Shown: positions 8,618-16,313 of the stretch, one piece after another
Numbering within the stretch: the stretch's first letter is position 1
How the letters are laid out: each line of letters begins with the position of its first letter
Assembly (NCBI RefSeq): GCF_048270265.1
Contig: NZ_JBLWTD010000017.1
Location: 1 to 62,173 of the forward strand
Source of the DNA: Maricaulis sp048270265
Lineage (GTDB): Bacteria > Pseudomonadota > Alphaproteobacteria > Caulobacterales > Maricaulaceae
Reading direction: 5' to 3'
DNA: 62,173 nt
Notes under the pieces: model-generated
The model's input: only the letters and a program-made list of their open reading frames with translations
What the model was told of the DNA's origin: nothing
Database searches by the model: none
Position numbers and translations under genes: made by a program

Positions 8618-8662
8618 TGGCAAGCGACTACATCTTCGCCAGCACCGAGCGAGGACCGCCCC

Positions 8663-8953
8663 ATGACCCAGTTGACCATTACCGCCAATATCCATGCACA
8701 AGCCGATCAGGTGGCACTGCTGCGGGCCGAGCTGCTGAAGCTGGTCCCGGTCACCCGCGCCGAGGCCGGCTGCCTGCGATACGACCTCCACCAGGACAAT
8801 GACAATCCGGCGCATTTCACCTTCGTCGAGCGCTGGGAATCCCGCGAGCTCTGGCAGACCCACATGAATGCGCCCCACCTCGCCGCCTACATGGCCGCGA
8901 CCGAAGGCGCCGTTACCGAATTCACCCTCAGCGAAATGACCCTGATCGCCTGA
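8663..8953 (+). CDS. Antibiotic-biosynthesis-monooxygenase-domain (ABM/YgiN-like) protein
   Basis: A 96-residue protein of the dimeric ferredoxin-like ABM fold: TITANIHAQADQVALLRAELLKLVPVTRAEAGCLRYDLHQD, then FTFVERWESRELWQTHM and HLAAYM. Relatives such as YgiN oxidise quinols or act in small-molecule detoxification. ATG at 8663 matches the family N-terminus; upstream in-frame codons lie in the operator region. It is followed 27 bases later by a quinone-oxidoreductase-like gene, which fits a quinone-stress or electrophile-response pair. Confidence 0.88.
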   Translation: MTQLTITANIHAQADQVALLRAELLKLVPVTRAEAGCLRYDLHQDNDNPAHFTFVERWESRELWQTHMNAPHLAAYMAATEGAVTEFTLSEMTLIA

Positions 8954-8980
8954 TCAGCCCGCCGCACAAGGAACACCCCC

Positions 8981-9991
8981 ATGAAAGCCGTCGCCCTCAC
9001 CCGCTACCTGCCCGTCTCCGATCCCGAATCCTTCCTCGACATTGACCTGCCCAAGCCCACCGCCTCGGGCCGTGACCTGCTGGTTGCGATCAAGGCCGTG
9101 TCGGTCAACCCGGTCGACGCCAAGGTCCGGGCCCCCAAGGACCAGGTTGAAGAAACCCCGCGCATCCTCGGCTGGGATGCCAGTGGCGTGGTCGAGGCCG
9201 TCGGCCCCGATGTCACCCTCTTCAAGGTCGGCGATGAAGTCTATTACGCCGGCGACATCACCCGTCCGGGCACCAATGCCGAATACCAGCTGGTTGATGA
9301 GCGCATTGTCGGCAACAAGCCGCAAAGCCTCAGCTTCGCCGAAGCGGCGGCCCTGCCGCTGACGACGATCACCGCCTATGAAGCCTTCTTCGACCGCCTC
9401 GGCATTGACCGGGATGGCGCCGACAAGGGCCAGTCCGTGCTGATCATCGGTGCCGGTGGCGGCGTCGGCTCGATCGCCATCCAGCTGGCCAAGGCGGCCG
9501 GATTGGTGGTCATCGCCACCGCCTCACGGCCCGAGACATCAAGCTGGGTGAAGGAATTGGGCGCCGACCATGTCGTCAATCACCGCGAACCCATGGTCGA
9601 ACAGGTGCGCGCCCTCGGCTTCCAGCATGTCGATCACATCGCGATCTTCAACGATATGCGTCATTGGGACACCGCGGTCGAACTGATCCGCCCCGAAGGC
9701 GGCATCGTCACGATCGACGATACCGACCTGCCCATGCCGATGGACGGCATGAAGATGAAGGCCGCCAGCCTGCATTGGGAATTCATGTTCGCCCGCGCCA
9801 TGTTCCAGACCCCGGACATGATCGAACAGCACAATCTGCTGAGCTATGTCGCCGCGGAAATCGACGCCGGGCGCATCCGCACGACGCTCGACCAGGTGCT
9901 CAGCCCGATCAATGCCGAGACCATCCGCGCCGCCCACGCGCTGATCGAGACCGGCCGCGCCAAGGGCAAGATTGTCGTCGAGGGTTTCTGA
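8981..9991 (+). CDS. Zinc-type alcohol dehydrogenase-like / quinone oxidoreductase family protein
   Basis: A 336-residue medium-chain dehydrogenase/reductase. An N-terminal GroES-like domain (residues about 1-125, VSVNPVDAKVRAP, ILGWDASGVVEAVG) is followed by a Rossmann domain with VLIIGAGGGVGSIAIQLAK and a C-terminal FEGFETAPEALxxLxxGxxxGKxVxx-like end (ALIETGRAKGKIVVEGF). The catalytic zinc-ligand cysteine of true alcohol dehydrogenases is missing, so an NADPH-dependent quinone or enone reductase is more likely. AAGGA lies just before the ATG. It is co-directional with the ABM gene. Confidence 0.88.
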   Translation: MKAVALTRYLPVSDPESFLDIDLPKPTASGRDLLVAIKAVSVNPVDAKVRAPKDQVEETPRILGWDASGVVEAVGPDVTLFKVGDEVYYAGDITRPGTNAEYQLVDERIVGNKPQSLSFAEAAALPLTTITAYEAFFDRLGIDRDGADKGQSVLIIGAGGGVGSIAIQLAKAAGLVVIATASRPETSSWVKELGADHVVNHREPMVEQVRALGFQHVDHIAIFNDMRHWDTAVELIRPEGGIVTIDDTDLPMPMDGMKMKAASLHWEFMFARAMFQTPDMIEQHNLLSYVAAEIDAGRIRTTLDQVLSPINAETIRAAHALIETGRAKGKIVVEGF

Positions 9992-10024
9992 CCCCGGCTG
10001 ACGGAATTGCAGCCCGGTTTCCGG

Positions 10025-10040
10025 TGATCGCTCGCGATCA
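10025..10040. promoter_or_regulatory. Perfect palindrome between convergent genes
   Basis: TGATCGCTCGCGATCA: 7-base arms with a 2-base centre, in the 69-base gap between the convergent oxidoreductase and hydrolase genes. It has no T tract. It could stop transcription in both directions or be chance. Confidence 0.35.
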
Positions 10041-10060
10041 GCCAGAGCCGGGCGGCAGGC

Positions 10061-10930
10061 CTATCCGACGTGGGTGATGAAGTTCTCGATCGCGGCCCAG
10101 GCTTCCGGCTCGGTCATGAAGGGGGCGTGCCCCACATCAGGCACTTCGACAAAGCCGAGATCGGGCTTCAGCCGTTTCATCTCTGCGACCGTTTCCGGCG
10201 CCAGCAGATCGCTGATACCGCCACGGACCAGCAGGGTCGGGATCGTCTGGAAGGGCGTCCAGAAAGGCCACAGATCCGGCGGAACGGCGCTGCTGTCGAT
10301 CTGGTCGACAATCGCCCCGTCATAGGCCAGGGCGATCTGCCCGTCGCCGGTCTCGACCCAGGTCTTGCGGGCAAAATCCAGCCAGAAGGCCTGGTCATCG
10401 GCCCGCTTGGGAAAGGCGGCCAGATTGGCCTCGCGCGACCGCGCGGCCGCGGCCTCCCAGGAGTTCACGGGATCACGACTCGAGACATTGGCCTTGATCC
10501 GGTCCAGCCCGCCGCTGGCGATTTCAGGGCCGATATCATTGAACACGGCCGCCGCGAACCGGTGCGGTTGCTGTCCGGCCATAATCATCATCATCAACCC
10601 GCCCATCGAGGTCCCGACGAACACGGCGCGCTCGATCGCCAGGGCATCGAGCAGGCCGATCATGTCGATGGCATAGGTCAGCGGCTGGTAGCGCTCGGGC
10701 TGCGGGTCCGGGTCGGAACGGCCACGGCCACGCTGCGAGGCGACGATCACGCGCCGCCCCAGCGCCGCGAGGCGTGGTGCCAGATCCTCGAAATCACGCA
10801 CGTTGCGGGTCAGCCCGTGCAGGCACAGAACCGGCACGCCGCGGACCGGCCCGATGGCGGGATAGTCGCGATAGTGCAATTCCGGCCCATCGGACGTGGC
10901 GAAGAAATGATCGCTATATCCCTGTGACAT
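10061..10930 (-). CDS. Alpha/beta-fold hydrolase
   Basis: A 289-residue cytoplasmic hydrolase. Features are the oxyanion region VLCLHGLTRN, the nucleophile elbow VGTSMGGLMMM (Ser), the acid in LLVRGGISDLL and the final His in VPDVGHAPFM. It resembles haloalkane dehalogenase/esterase relatives of the 3-oxoadipate enol-lactonase kind; the substrate is unknown. The start codon shares one base with the stop of the upstream MFS gene (TGATG), so the two are co-translated. An ester imported by the transporter and cleaved here is one possible reading. Confidence 0.9.
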   Translation of the reverse strand: MSQGYSDHFFATSDGPELHYRDYPAIGPVRGVPVLCLHGLTRNVRDFEDLAPRLAALGRRVIVASQRGRGRSDPDPQPERYQPLTYAIDMIGLLDALAIERAVFVGTSMGGLMMMIMAGQQPHRFAAAVFNDIGPEIASGGLDRIKANVSSRDPVNSWEAAAARSREANLAAFPKRADDQAFWLDFARKTWVETGDGQIALAYDGAIVDQIDSSAVPPDLWPFWTPFQTIPTLLVRGGISDLLAPETVAEMKRLKPDLGFVEVPDVGHAPFMTEPEAWAAIENFITHVG

Positions 10931-12648
10931 CAGGCCGGCTCTGCTGCTCGATTCGCATCATCATGCGGAACATGCTCGACCCAGTCGCGGGCCAGATGCC
11001 GCGAAGCCCAGAACATGAAGCCCGCCGCAACGAGATAGAGGCAGGAGCCGATCAGGATCGAGATCCGCAACGAGCCCTCGCCATAGGTCGGCTCGAGCAG
11101 GGTCGACAGGCGGCCGAGTACATAGACACCGCCGCCGATGCCCAGCAGGTTGTTGATCAGCAGGAAGACCGACGAGCCGCTGGTACGAAGGTGTGGCGGG
11201 AAGAGATGCTGGAAGGCGGACAGCACCGGCCCGAGCCAGGCGAGACCGAGCGCCGTCGGCACGAAGAGCACGACCACCGCGATCATCGCCGAGGGCGACA
11301 TGATGCCGGCCCAGTAGAGCGGGGCGGACACCAGGAAGGCGATCGCCGGCACGGTGGCGAAGGCGGAGCGTTTGCGCTTGCCCATCCAGTCGCCCATCAC
11401 GCCGCCGAGGAAAATACCCAGGCTGCCGGCGAAGAACAGGACGCCGCCGAACAACCAGCCGGTCTCGGTGAGGGAGAGCTGGAAGCTGCGGGCGAAGAAG
11501 GATGGCAGCCAGAAAAAGACGCCATAGCCCATCATCGAGGAGGCCGAGGCGCCCAGGATCATCAGCCAGAAGCTGGGCTTTTCCAGCGCCAGATTCATGA
11601 ATTCACGGAAGAAGACGAAGAACACACCGATCAGCGCCCCGGCGACGGCCCGGCCGATCAGCCAGGCGATCGCACCCGTGCCGAGGCTTGCGCCATCGAG
11701 CACCATCGGCACGCCCCAGGCAACCAGTCCCGGGATCAGCATCAGCACGGCGCTGCCCAGCGCCAGCACGGTCCAGTGACCGCGGCGGCTCACCCACTGC
11801 CCGGCCAGCCAGCCGCACACGCCGCCGACCGCGGCAGCGATCAGCAAAAGTTCGACCGATTGCGATGCGCCGCCCTGAAAGACCATGATGGAGAAGATGG
11901 CCAGCAAGCTTGGAAGTGCGAACAGCACGGCACCGGCGATTGACAGGATGCGTGCCTTGGCCGGCGGATAGGCAGCCTCGGTCTCGAGCGCCGTCGGGCG
12001 CTTGGCCTGGACGCCATCGAACTGGCCACGGCGCGGTTCACGCACGAGAAGCTTGAAGATCGGGGCCAGGATCACGCCGGCAAGGCCGACAATGATGAAG
12101 GCCGAACGCCAGTCGAGCGAGTCGGATATCCCGCCCCCCGCAATCTGCGATCCGGCAATAACGCCAAAGGCGCTGCCGACAGGAATGCCAAGCGAATAGA
12201 TCGCCATCGCCCGGGCACGCTTCTCCGGCGGATGATAGTCGGCAATGATCGTGTACGCCGGCGCCACACCGCCCGCTTCACCGATACCGACACCGACACG
12301 GGCCAGGAAGAGCTGCATGAAATTGGTTGCGAACCCGCTCAGCGCCGTGAAGCCGCTCCAGATCAGGAGCGAACCGGTCATGATCCAGGTCCGGTTGAAG
12401 CGGTCGGCAAACCAGGCGATTGGCACGCCGAGGGTGGAGTAAAGCAAGGCGAAGGCGATGCCCCCGAGCAGGCCGAGCTGTTCGTCGCTCAGGCCGAGTT
12501 CTTCCTTGATGGGAATGGCGAGGATGGAGATGATCTGTCGATCGAGAAAGTTGAAAGCGTAGACGAGAAACAGGAGCAGCATCACCAATTTACTGTAGCT
12601 CGCGCTCGGCAATTGAGCCGTTTTCGACTCGGCTGGACGATCCGTCAT
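10930..12648 (-). CDS. MFS transporter, spinster-like
   Basis: A 572-residue inner-membrane carrier. The N-terminal half carries FNFLDRQIISILAIPIKEEL and ADRFNRTWIM, with RVGVGIGEAGG in TM4-5, typical of spinster-like MFS proteins. A central stretch of about 90 residues (after the sixth TM, containing REPRRGQFDGVQAKRP) adds two or more hydrophobic segments and makes it longer than the usual 430-450 residues. GGGGAGAG precedes the ATG. It is coupled to the downstream hydrolase. The substrate is unknown. Confidence 0.9.
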   Translation of the reverse strand: MTDRPAESKTAQLPSASYSKLVMLLLFLVYAFNFLDRQIISILAIPIKEELGLSDEQLGLLGGIAFALLYSTLGVPIAWFADRFNRTWIMTGSLLIWSGFTALSGFATNFMQLFLARVGVGIGEAGGVAPAYTIIADYHPPEKRARAMAIYSLGIPVGSAFGVIAGSQIAGGGISDSLDWRSAFIIVGLAGVILAPIFKLLVREPRRGQFDGVQAKRPTALETEAAYPPAKARILSIAGAVLFALPSLLAIFSIMVFQGGASQSVELLLIAAAVGGVCGWLAGQWVSRRGHWTVLALGSAVLMLIPGLVAWGVPMVLDGASLGTGAIAWLIGRAVAGALIGVFFVFFREFMNLALEKPSFWLMILGASASSMMGYGVFFWLPSFFARSFQLSLTETGWLFGGVLFFAGSLGIFLGGVMGDWMGKRKRSAFATVPAIAFLVSAPLYWAGIMSPSAMIAVVVLFVPTALGLAWLGPVLSAFQHLFPPHLRTSGSSVFLLINNLLGIGGGVYVLGRLSTLLEPTYGEGSLRISILIGSCLYLVAAGFMFWASRHLARDWVEHVPHDDANRAAEPA

Positions 12649-12703
12649 TGTCTCTCCCCTGACATGGGCCGGTCACACATTGGCGCCGGCAGTCTTGCTT
12701 GGG

Positions 12704-12731
12704 CCAAACCTGAACCGTCATTCAGGTTTGG
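12704..12731. promoter_or_regulatory. 11-base inverted repeat between the MFS and M28 genes
   Basis: CCAAACCTGAA and its exact reverse complement TTCAGGTTTGG, separated by 6 bases. It lies in the 196-base divergent promoter region, 56 bases from the MFS start and 114 from the peptidase start. A shorter palindrome (GCAAGCT-AC-AGCTTGC) follows near 12757-12772. Both are candidate operators; neither has a T tract. Confidence 0.5.
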
Positions 12732-12844
12732 TCAAACCCCAATTCCCTCAAACCTCTGCAAGCTACAGCTTGCGTCAGGCTTGCTCCGGTGCAGGATGTG
12801 CCACACATTTGCATCGAAGCCCAACCGAATAAGGGGAAATCGGG

Positions 12845-14545
12845 ATGAGAAATCTGGTTCTTGCCGCAACATTGAGCGGTCTGGCCCTTGGCGGCTGCAG
12901 CCAGCCGGCCGAGGAAACGACAAGTGCTGCAACCGAAGCGGCGACACCGGCCGTCGAGCCGGTAGCGGTTGCCACAACAGGCGATATCAATGAAGCGGAT
13001 CTGCGCTATCGCATCGCGACCCTGGCTGATGACAGCTTTGAAGGCCGCGCGCCGGCCACGCCGGGCGGTATCGCCGCCAGCCAGTGGGTCGCGGACGAAA
13101 TGGCCCGCATCGGGCTCGAGCCCGGCTATGAAGGCAGCTATTTCCAGCCGGTCTCCCTGCTGGAAGTGACGCTGGATTCGACGCAATCGGATTACGATGT
13201 CTACTTCAACGGCGAGCCGCTCGATCTCGCCATGGGCGATGACATTGTCTACTGGAGCAAGCTCAGCCAGCCGGAGGTTTCCGTCGATGCCAGTGAGCTG
13301 GTCTTCGTCGGCTATGGCGTCGTGGCGCCGGAATATGGCTGGAACGACTATGCCGGCCTCGATGTCACCGGCAAGACCGTCGTCATGCTCGTCAATGATC
13401 CCGGCTATGCCAATCCCGACAGCGGGCCCTTCAATGGCGATGCGATGACCTATTACGGCCGCTGGACCTATAAATACGAAGAGGCTGCCCGTCAGGGTGC
13501 CGCTGCCGTCATCCTGATCCACCAGACAGCACCCGCCTCTTATGGCTGGAATGTCGTCTCCGGCTCCTGGTCGGGCTCCCAGCTCGACCTCGCCCGCGAC
13601 CCGGGCGAAGGCACTTTCGCCGAGGTGGAAAGCTGGGTCACCGAGGACGTCGCCCGTCACCTGTTCGAACTGGCTGGCCTCGACTTCAACGCTCTGACGG
13701 CGAGCGCTGCCGAGCCCGGATTTGTCGCCGTGCCCATGACCGGCCTCACCTCGGGTGGCACGCTGCACAATTCGACCCGGACCATGGATTCGCGCAATGT
13801 GGTGGGCATGGTTCGCGGCACCGAGCGGCCTGATGAATTCGTGCTCTATACCGGCCACTGGGACCATCTCGGCACCCGTGATGTACCGGACGGCGAAGAC
13901 GGCATCTATAATGGCGCCGTCGACAATGCCTCGGGCACGGCCGCCATTCTCGAGATCGGCGAAGCCTTTGTTGCCAATCCGCCGGAACGCTCGGTGATGA
14001 TCATCGCCGTGACGGCCGAAGAGTCGGGCCTGCTCGGCTCGGCCTATTATGGCGAGAACCCGATCGTGCCGTTCGACCAGACCGTTGGCGGCATCAATAT
14101 CGACGCCATCATGCCCACCCCGCCATCACGCGATGTTGTGGTCGTCGGGTTTGGCGCATCGGAACTTGAGGACATCCTCGCCGAGGAAGCCGCCCTGCAG
14201 GACCGCTATCTCGCACCGGACCCGCACCCTTCGGCCGGATACTTCTACCGCTCCGACCACATCTCCATCGCCAAGCACGGCGTGCCAATGCTCTATGCCG
14301 ACGCTGGCAACGACCTGCGCGAAGGCGGTACCGAGGCCGGTGAGGCTGCGGGCCGGGAATACAATGTCAATCACTACCATGCCCCGTCAGACGAGTATTC
14401 GGCCGACTGGAATATGGACGGCATGACCGAGAGTGTGACGCTGCTCTATAATGTCGGTGCCCGCCTGGCGAATTCAGACGCCTGGCCCAACTGGTATGAA
14501 GGCAATGAGTTCCGCGCCCTGCGGGACGCGCAGCGTCCTGAATAG
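12845..14545 (+). CDS. M28-family zinc peptidase, lipoprotein, with PA domain
   Basis: A 566-residue exported peptidase. A lipoprotein signal ends in LALGGC (Cys18). A propeptide-like region and a PA-type insert (about residues 130-260, ELVFVGYGVVAPEYGWNDYAGLDV, KTVVMLVNDPG) precede the M28 catalytic domain: TGHWDHLG, GAVDNASGTAAILEI, VTAEESGLLGS, INIDAI and YRSDHISIAKHGVP, giving the expected His-Asp-Glu-Glu-Asp-His zinc ligands. Aminopeptidase activity on periplasmic or extracellular peptides is likely. A purine-rich AAGGGGAAA precedes the ATG. A strong terminator follows. Confidence 0.93.
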   Translation: MRNLVLAATLSGLALGGCSQPAEETTSAATEAATPAVEPVAVATTGDINEADLRYRIATLADDSFEGRAPATPGGIAASQWVADEMARIGLEPGYEGSYFQPVSLLEVTLDSTQSDYDVYFNGEPLDLAMGDDIVYWSKLSQPEVSVDASELVFVGYGVVAPEYGWNDYAGLDVTGKTVVMLVNDPGYANPDSGPFNGDAMTYYGRWTYKYEEAARQGAAAVILIHQTAPASYGWNVVSGSWSGSQLDLARDPGEGTFAEVESWVTEDVARHLFELAGLDFNALTASAAEPGFVAVPMTGLTSGGTLHNSTRTMDSRNVVGMVRGTERPDEFVLYTGHWDHLGTRDVPDGEDGIYNGAVDNASGTAAILEIGEAFVANPPERSVMIIAVTAEESGLLGSAYYGENPIVPFDQTVGGINIDAIMPTPPSRDVVVVGFGASELEDILAEEAALQDRYLAPDPHPSAGYFYRSDHISIAKHGVPMLYADAGNDLREGGTEAGEAAGREYNVNHYHAPSDEYSADWNMDGMTESVTLLYNVGARLANSDAWPNWYEGNEFRALRDAQRPE

Positions 14546-14584
14546 GGTTGCGCTGACCGGCGAGATTCACCGGGCACAAACGAG

Positions 14585-14614
14585 AAAGGGCGGCCTTGCG
14601 GGGCCGCCCTTTTT
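14585..14614. terminator. Rho-independent terminator
   Basis: GGGCGGCC stem (14588-14595), 6-base loop, GGCCGCCC (14602-14609) and TTTTT. The flanking AAA/TTT extends the stem, and the opposite strand reads into TTTCT, so it can serve both the peptidase gene and the convergent XRE gene. Confidence 0.9.
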
Positions 14615-14635
14615 CGTCCGGTCTGCCCTGCCGGC

Positions 14636-15280
14636 TCAGAATGTCTTGCGGGTGACGATCTTCTGACCGCGATCATCAAGACGGCGATCATATTTCTCCT
14701 GGTCGAGCACGGCGCCGGAATGCACACAAAACACGGCGCGCACCTCGGATATCCGGGGCCAGTGGATAAAGTCACACAACACCGTGCGGCTGCCGGCACC
14801 ACTCTTGACGTCGACGCTGCCGAGGCTCTGGGCAAAGACCAGGTCGCTGCGGAACATTCCCTTGCTGCGCAACGCCTCCATGGTCTGGGCGAAATCACCT
14901 CCGAGAAAACGCTCGAGCGGACGGCCTTCCACGGCTTCGCGGGCCAGGCCGAACACGTCCAGTGCACCGGCGGAAATCGCCTTCAGCACGCCCGTAGAGT
15001 CGGTGACGAATTCAATGCCGGGATTGAGCGTGACCAGGTCGATCCATGTCGGTGCGGGCGCGATCACGAAGGCGTCCTGCACCAGCTCGGCCATGCGCCG
15101 CTTCACACGGTCCGGTGGATCCGACTCGCCATTCTCCCAGCGCGAGATCATAGCTTGCGTCACACCGAGATCGGCGGCGAGCGCGGCCTGTTTCAGGCGC
15201 TTCGACATCCGGAAGTTCCGGATGATCGATGGCCAGTTCACCTTGCTCGAACTTGCGGTGAAATTGATGTCCTGTACCAA
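14636..15280 (-). CDS. XRE-family HTH regulator with PAS-like sensor domain
   Basis: A 214-residue protein. An N-terminal helix-turn-helix (WPSIIRNFRMSKRLKQAALA, GVTQAMISRWENGESDPP) is followed by a region resembling a PAS domain (about residues 85-185: GIEFVTDSTGVLKAISAGAL, DVFGLAREAVEGRPLERFL). I read the start as TTG at 15280, because AGGGGGG lies 5 bases upstream and the HTH would be truncated if the later ATG were used. It is divergent from the formate dehydrogenase operon across about 600 bases, so regulation of that operon is possible but not shown. Confidence 0.75.
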   Translation of the reverse strand: MVQDINFTASSSKVNWPSIIRNFRMSKRLKQAALAADLGVTQAMISRWENGESDPPDRVKRRMAELVQDAFVIAPAPTWIDLVTLNPGIEFVTDSTGVLKAISAGALDVFGLAREAVEGRPLERFLGGDFAQTMEALRSKGMFRSDLVFAQSLGSVDVKSGAGSRTVLCDFIHWPRISEVRAVFCVHSGAVLDQEKYDRRLDDRGQKIVTRKTF

Positions 15281-15878
15281 ATGGCCCCCCTAGGGCTTCT
15301 TGCCTGTTATGGTCTGTATCGGCCCGGTTCAACGCGCTTGCCAACCCGGACGCAATCAAACGATCTCACGCGTATCGACACCGGCCACCGCGATTGTCAC
15401 CGCAGGCTGCCATCATGATATTGCGCCCGGAGGGCTGCGAAGGACGCGTCCCGAAAGGGCCGCATCTGATCGAACGCAATAGCACCGCACCTACTTTCAA
15501 CGGTTTCTCTTGCGTCGTCAAAGAATCCCGTCGCCTGCCCGGGGCAAAATTGGGGGAATTCGGGCCCCACTGCCCGTTCTGAAACCGCGACAGCCCTCAG
15601 ATTGAAGCGGAAATGTTCAAATTATTCAGCGCAGTTACCCCATAGCATCCGGTTGCTATGGTGAACCTGATGCCGCCATACAACAGAAAGCAGATCAAAG
15701 AGGCCCGTACAACCTCACGGGCGGTCTGTACCGCGCGCTGCCGAGTCAGTATGGTCCTTGAAAGGCTGGGCTCCGGATTGGCCGGGCGGCCCGCTGGCAG
15801 TGCATGCCGGGAGACCGAGTATTCGCAAGACCACCCGCCCGCCCCGGCTGTCGTCCGGGCCCAATTGTGGAGACTGGC
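15281..15878. other. Intergenic region upstream of the formate dehydrogenase operon
   Basis: A 598-base region between the divergent XRE gene and fdsG. No ORF in it has a plausible start and composition. The only strong element I see is the inverted repeat at 15640-15661; the sequence just 5' of it (15605-15635) is locally AT-rich and could hold promoter elements. Confidence 0.6.
15640..15661. promoter_or_regulatory. Inverted repeat, candidate fds operator
   Basis: CCATAGCA and TGCTATGG, exact complements separated by 6 bases, about 220 bases before the fdsG start. The spacing suits a dimeric activator such as a LysR protein. Confidence 0.5.
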
Positions 15879-16313
15879 TTGTCGCAGACCGATAGCGAAA
15901 CAGTGGAACGGATTTGCGCGGCGCATGGCCATCGCGCCGACGCGCTGATCGAAATACTGCACGATATCCAGAATGCGCAGCACTGCGTCAGCGATGAAGC
16001 CGCCCGGATCGTCGCCGCAAGCCTCAACCTCTCCCGCGCCGAAATCCAGGGTGTGCGCAGTTTCTATGCCGATTTTTCCACCGAGCCGCGCGATCCGAAC
16101 CGGATCCGTCTGTGCCGCGCCGAGGCCTGCCAATCGGTCGGCGCGGACCGGCTCGCGGCGGCGCTCGATGCGAAGGGCATGGCGCATCAGCCGGTCTATT
16201 GCCTCGGCAATTGCGCCCTTGGCCCCGCCGCCCTGGTCGGCGACACGTTGATCGGACGCGCGACAGCTGAGCGGATCGACGCGGTCCACGCCGGGATGCA
16301 CCGCGATGACTGA
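15879..16313 (+). CDS. fdsG: NAD-dependent formate dehydrogenase gamma subunit (NuoE-like)
   Basis: A subunit of about 144 residues carrying one [2Fe-2S] cluster. The four ligands are in LCRAEACQSVG and YCLGNCALGP, after a helical region (IEILHDIQNAQHCVSDEA) typical of NuoE/FdsG. The start is taken as TTG at 15879: GGAGA lies 5 bases upstream, and the residues before it look non-coding. It passes electrons near the FMN of FdsB. Its end overlaps fdsB by 8 bases. Confidence 0.9.
   Translation: MSQTDSETVERICAAHGHRADALIEILHDIQNAQHCVSDEAARIVAASLNLSRAEIQGVRSFYADFSTEPRDPNRIRLCRAEACQSVGADRLAAALDAKGMAHQPVYCLGNCALGPAALVGDTLIGRATAERIDAVHAGMHRDD

Noticed and set aside
15394..15582. Short frame in the fds leader region
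   Set aside because: No ribosome binding site, no domain, and composition does not resemble the neighbouring genes.
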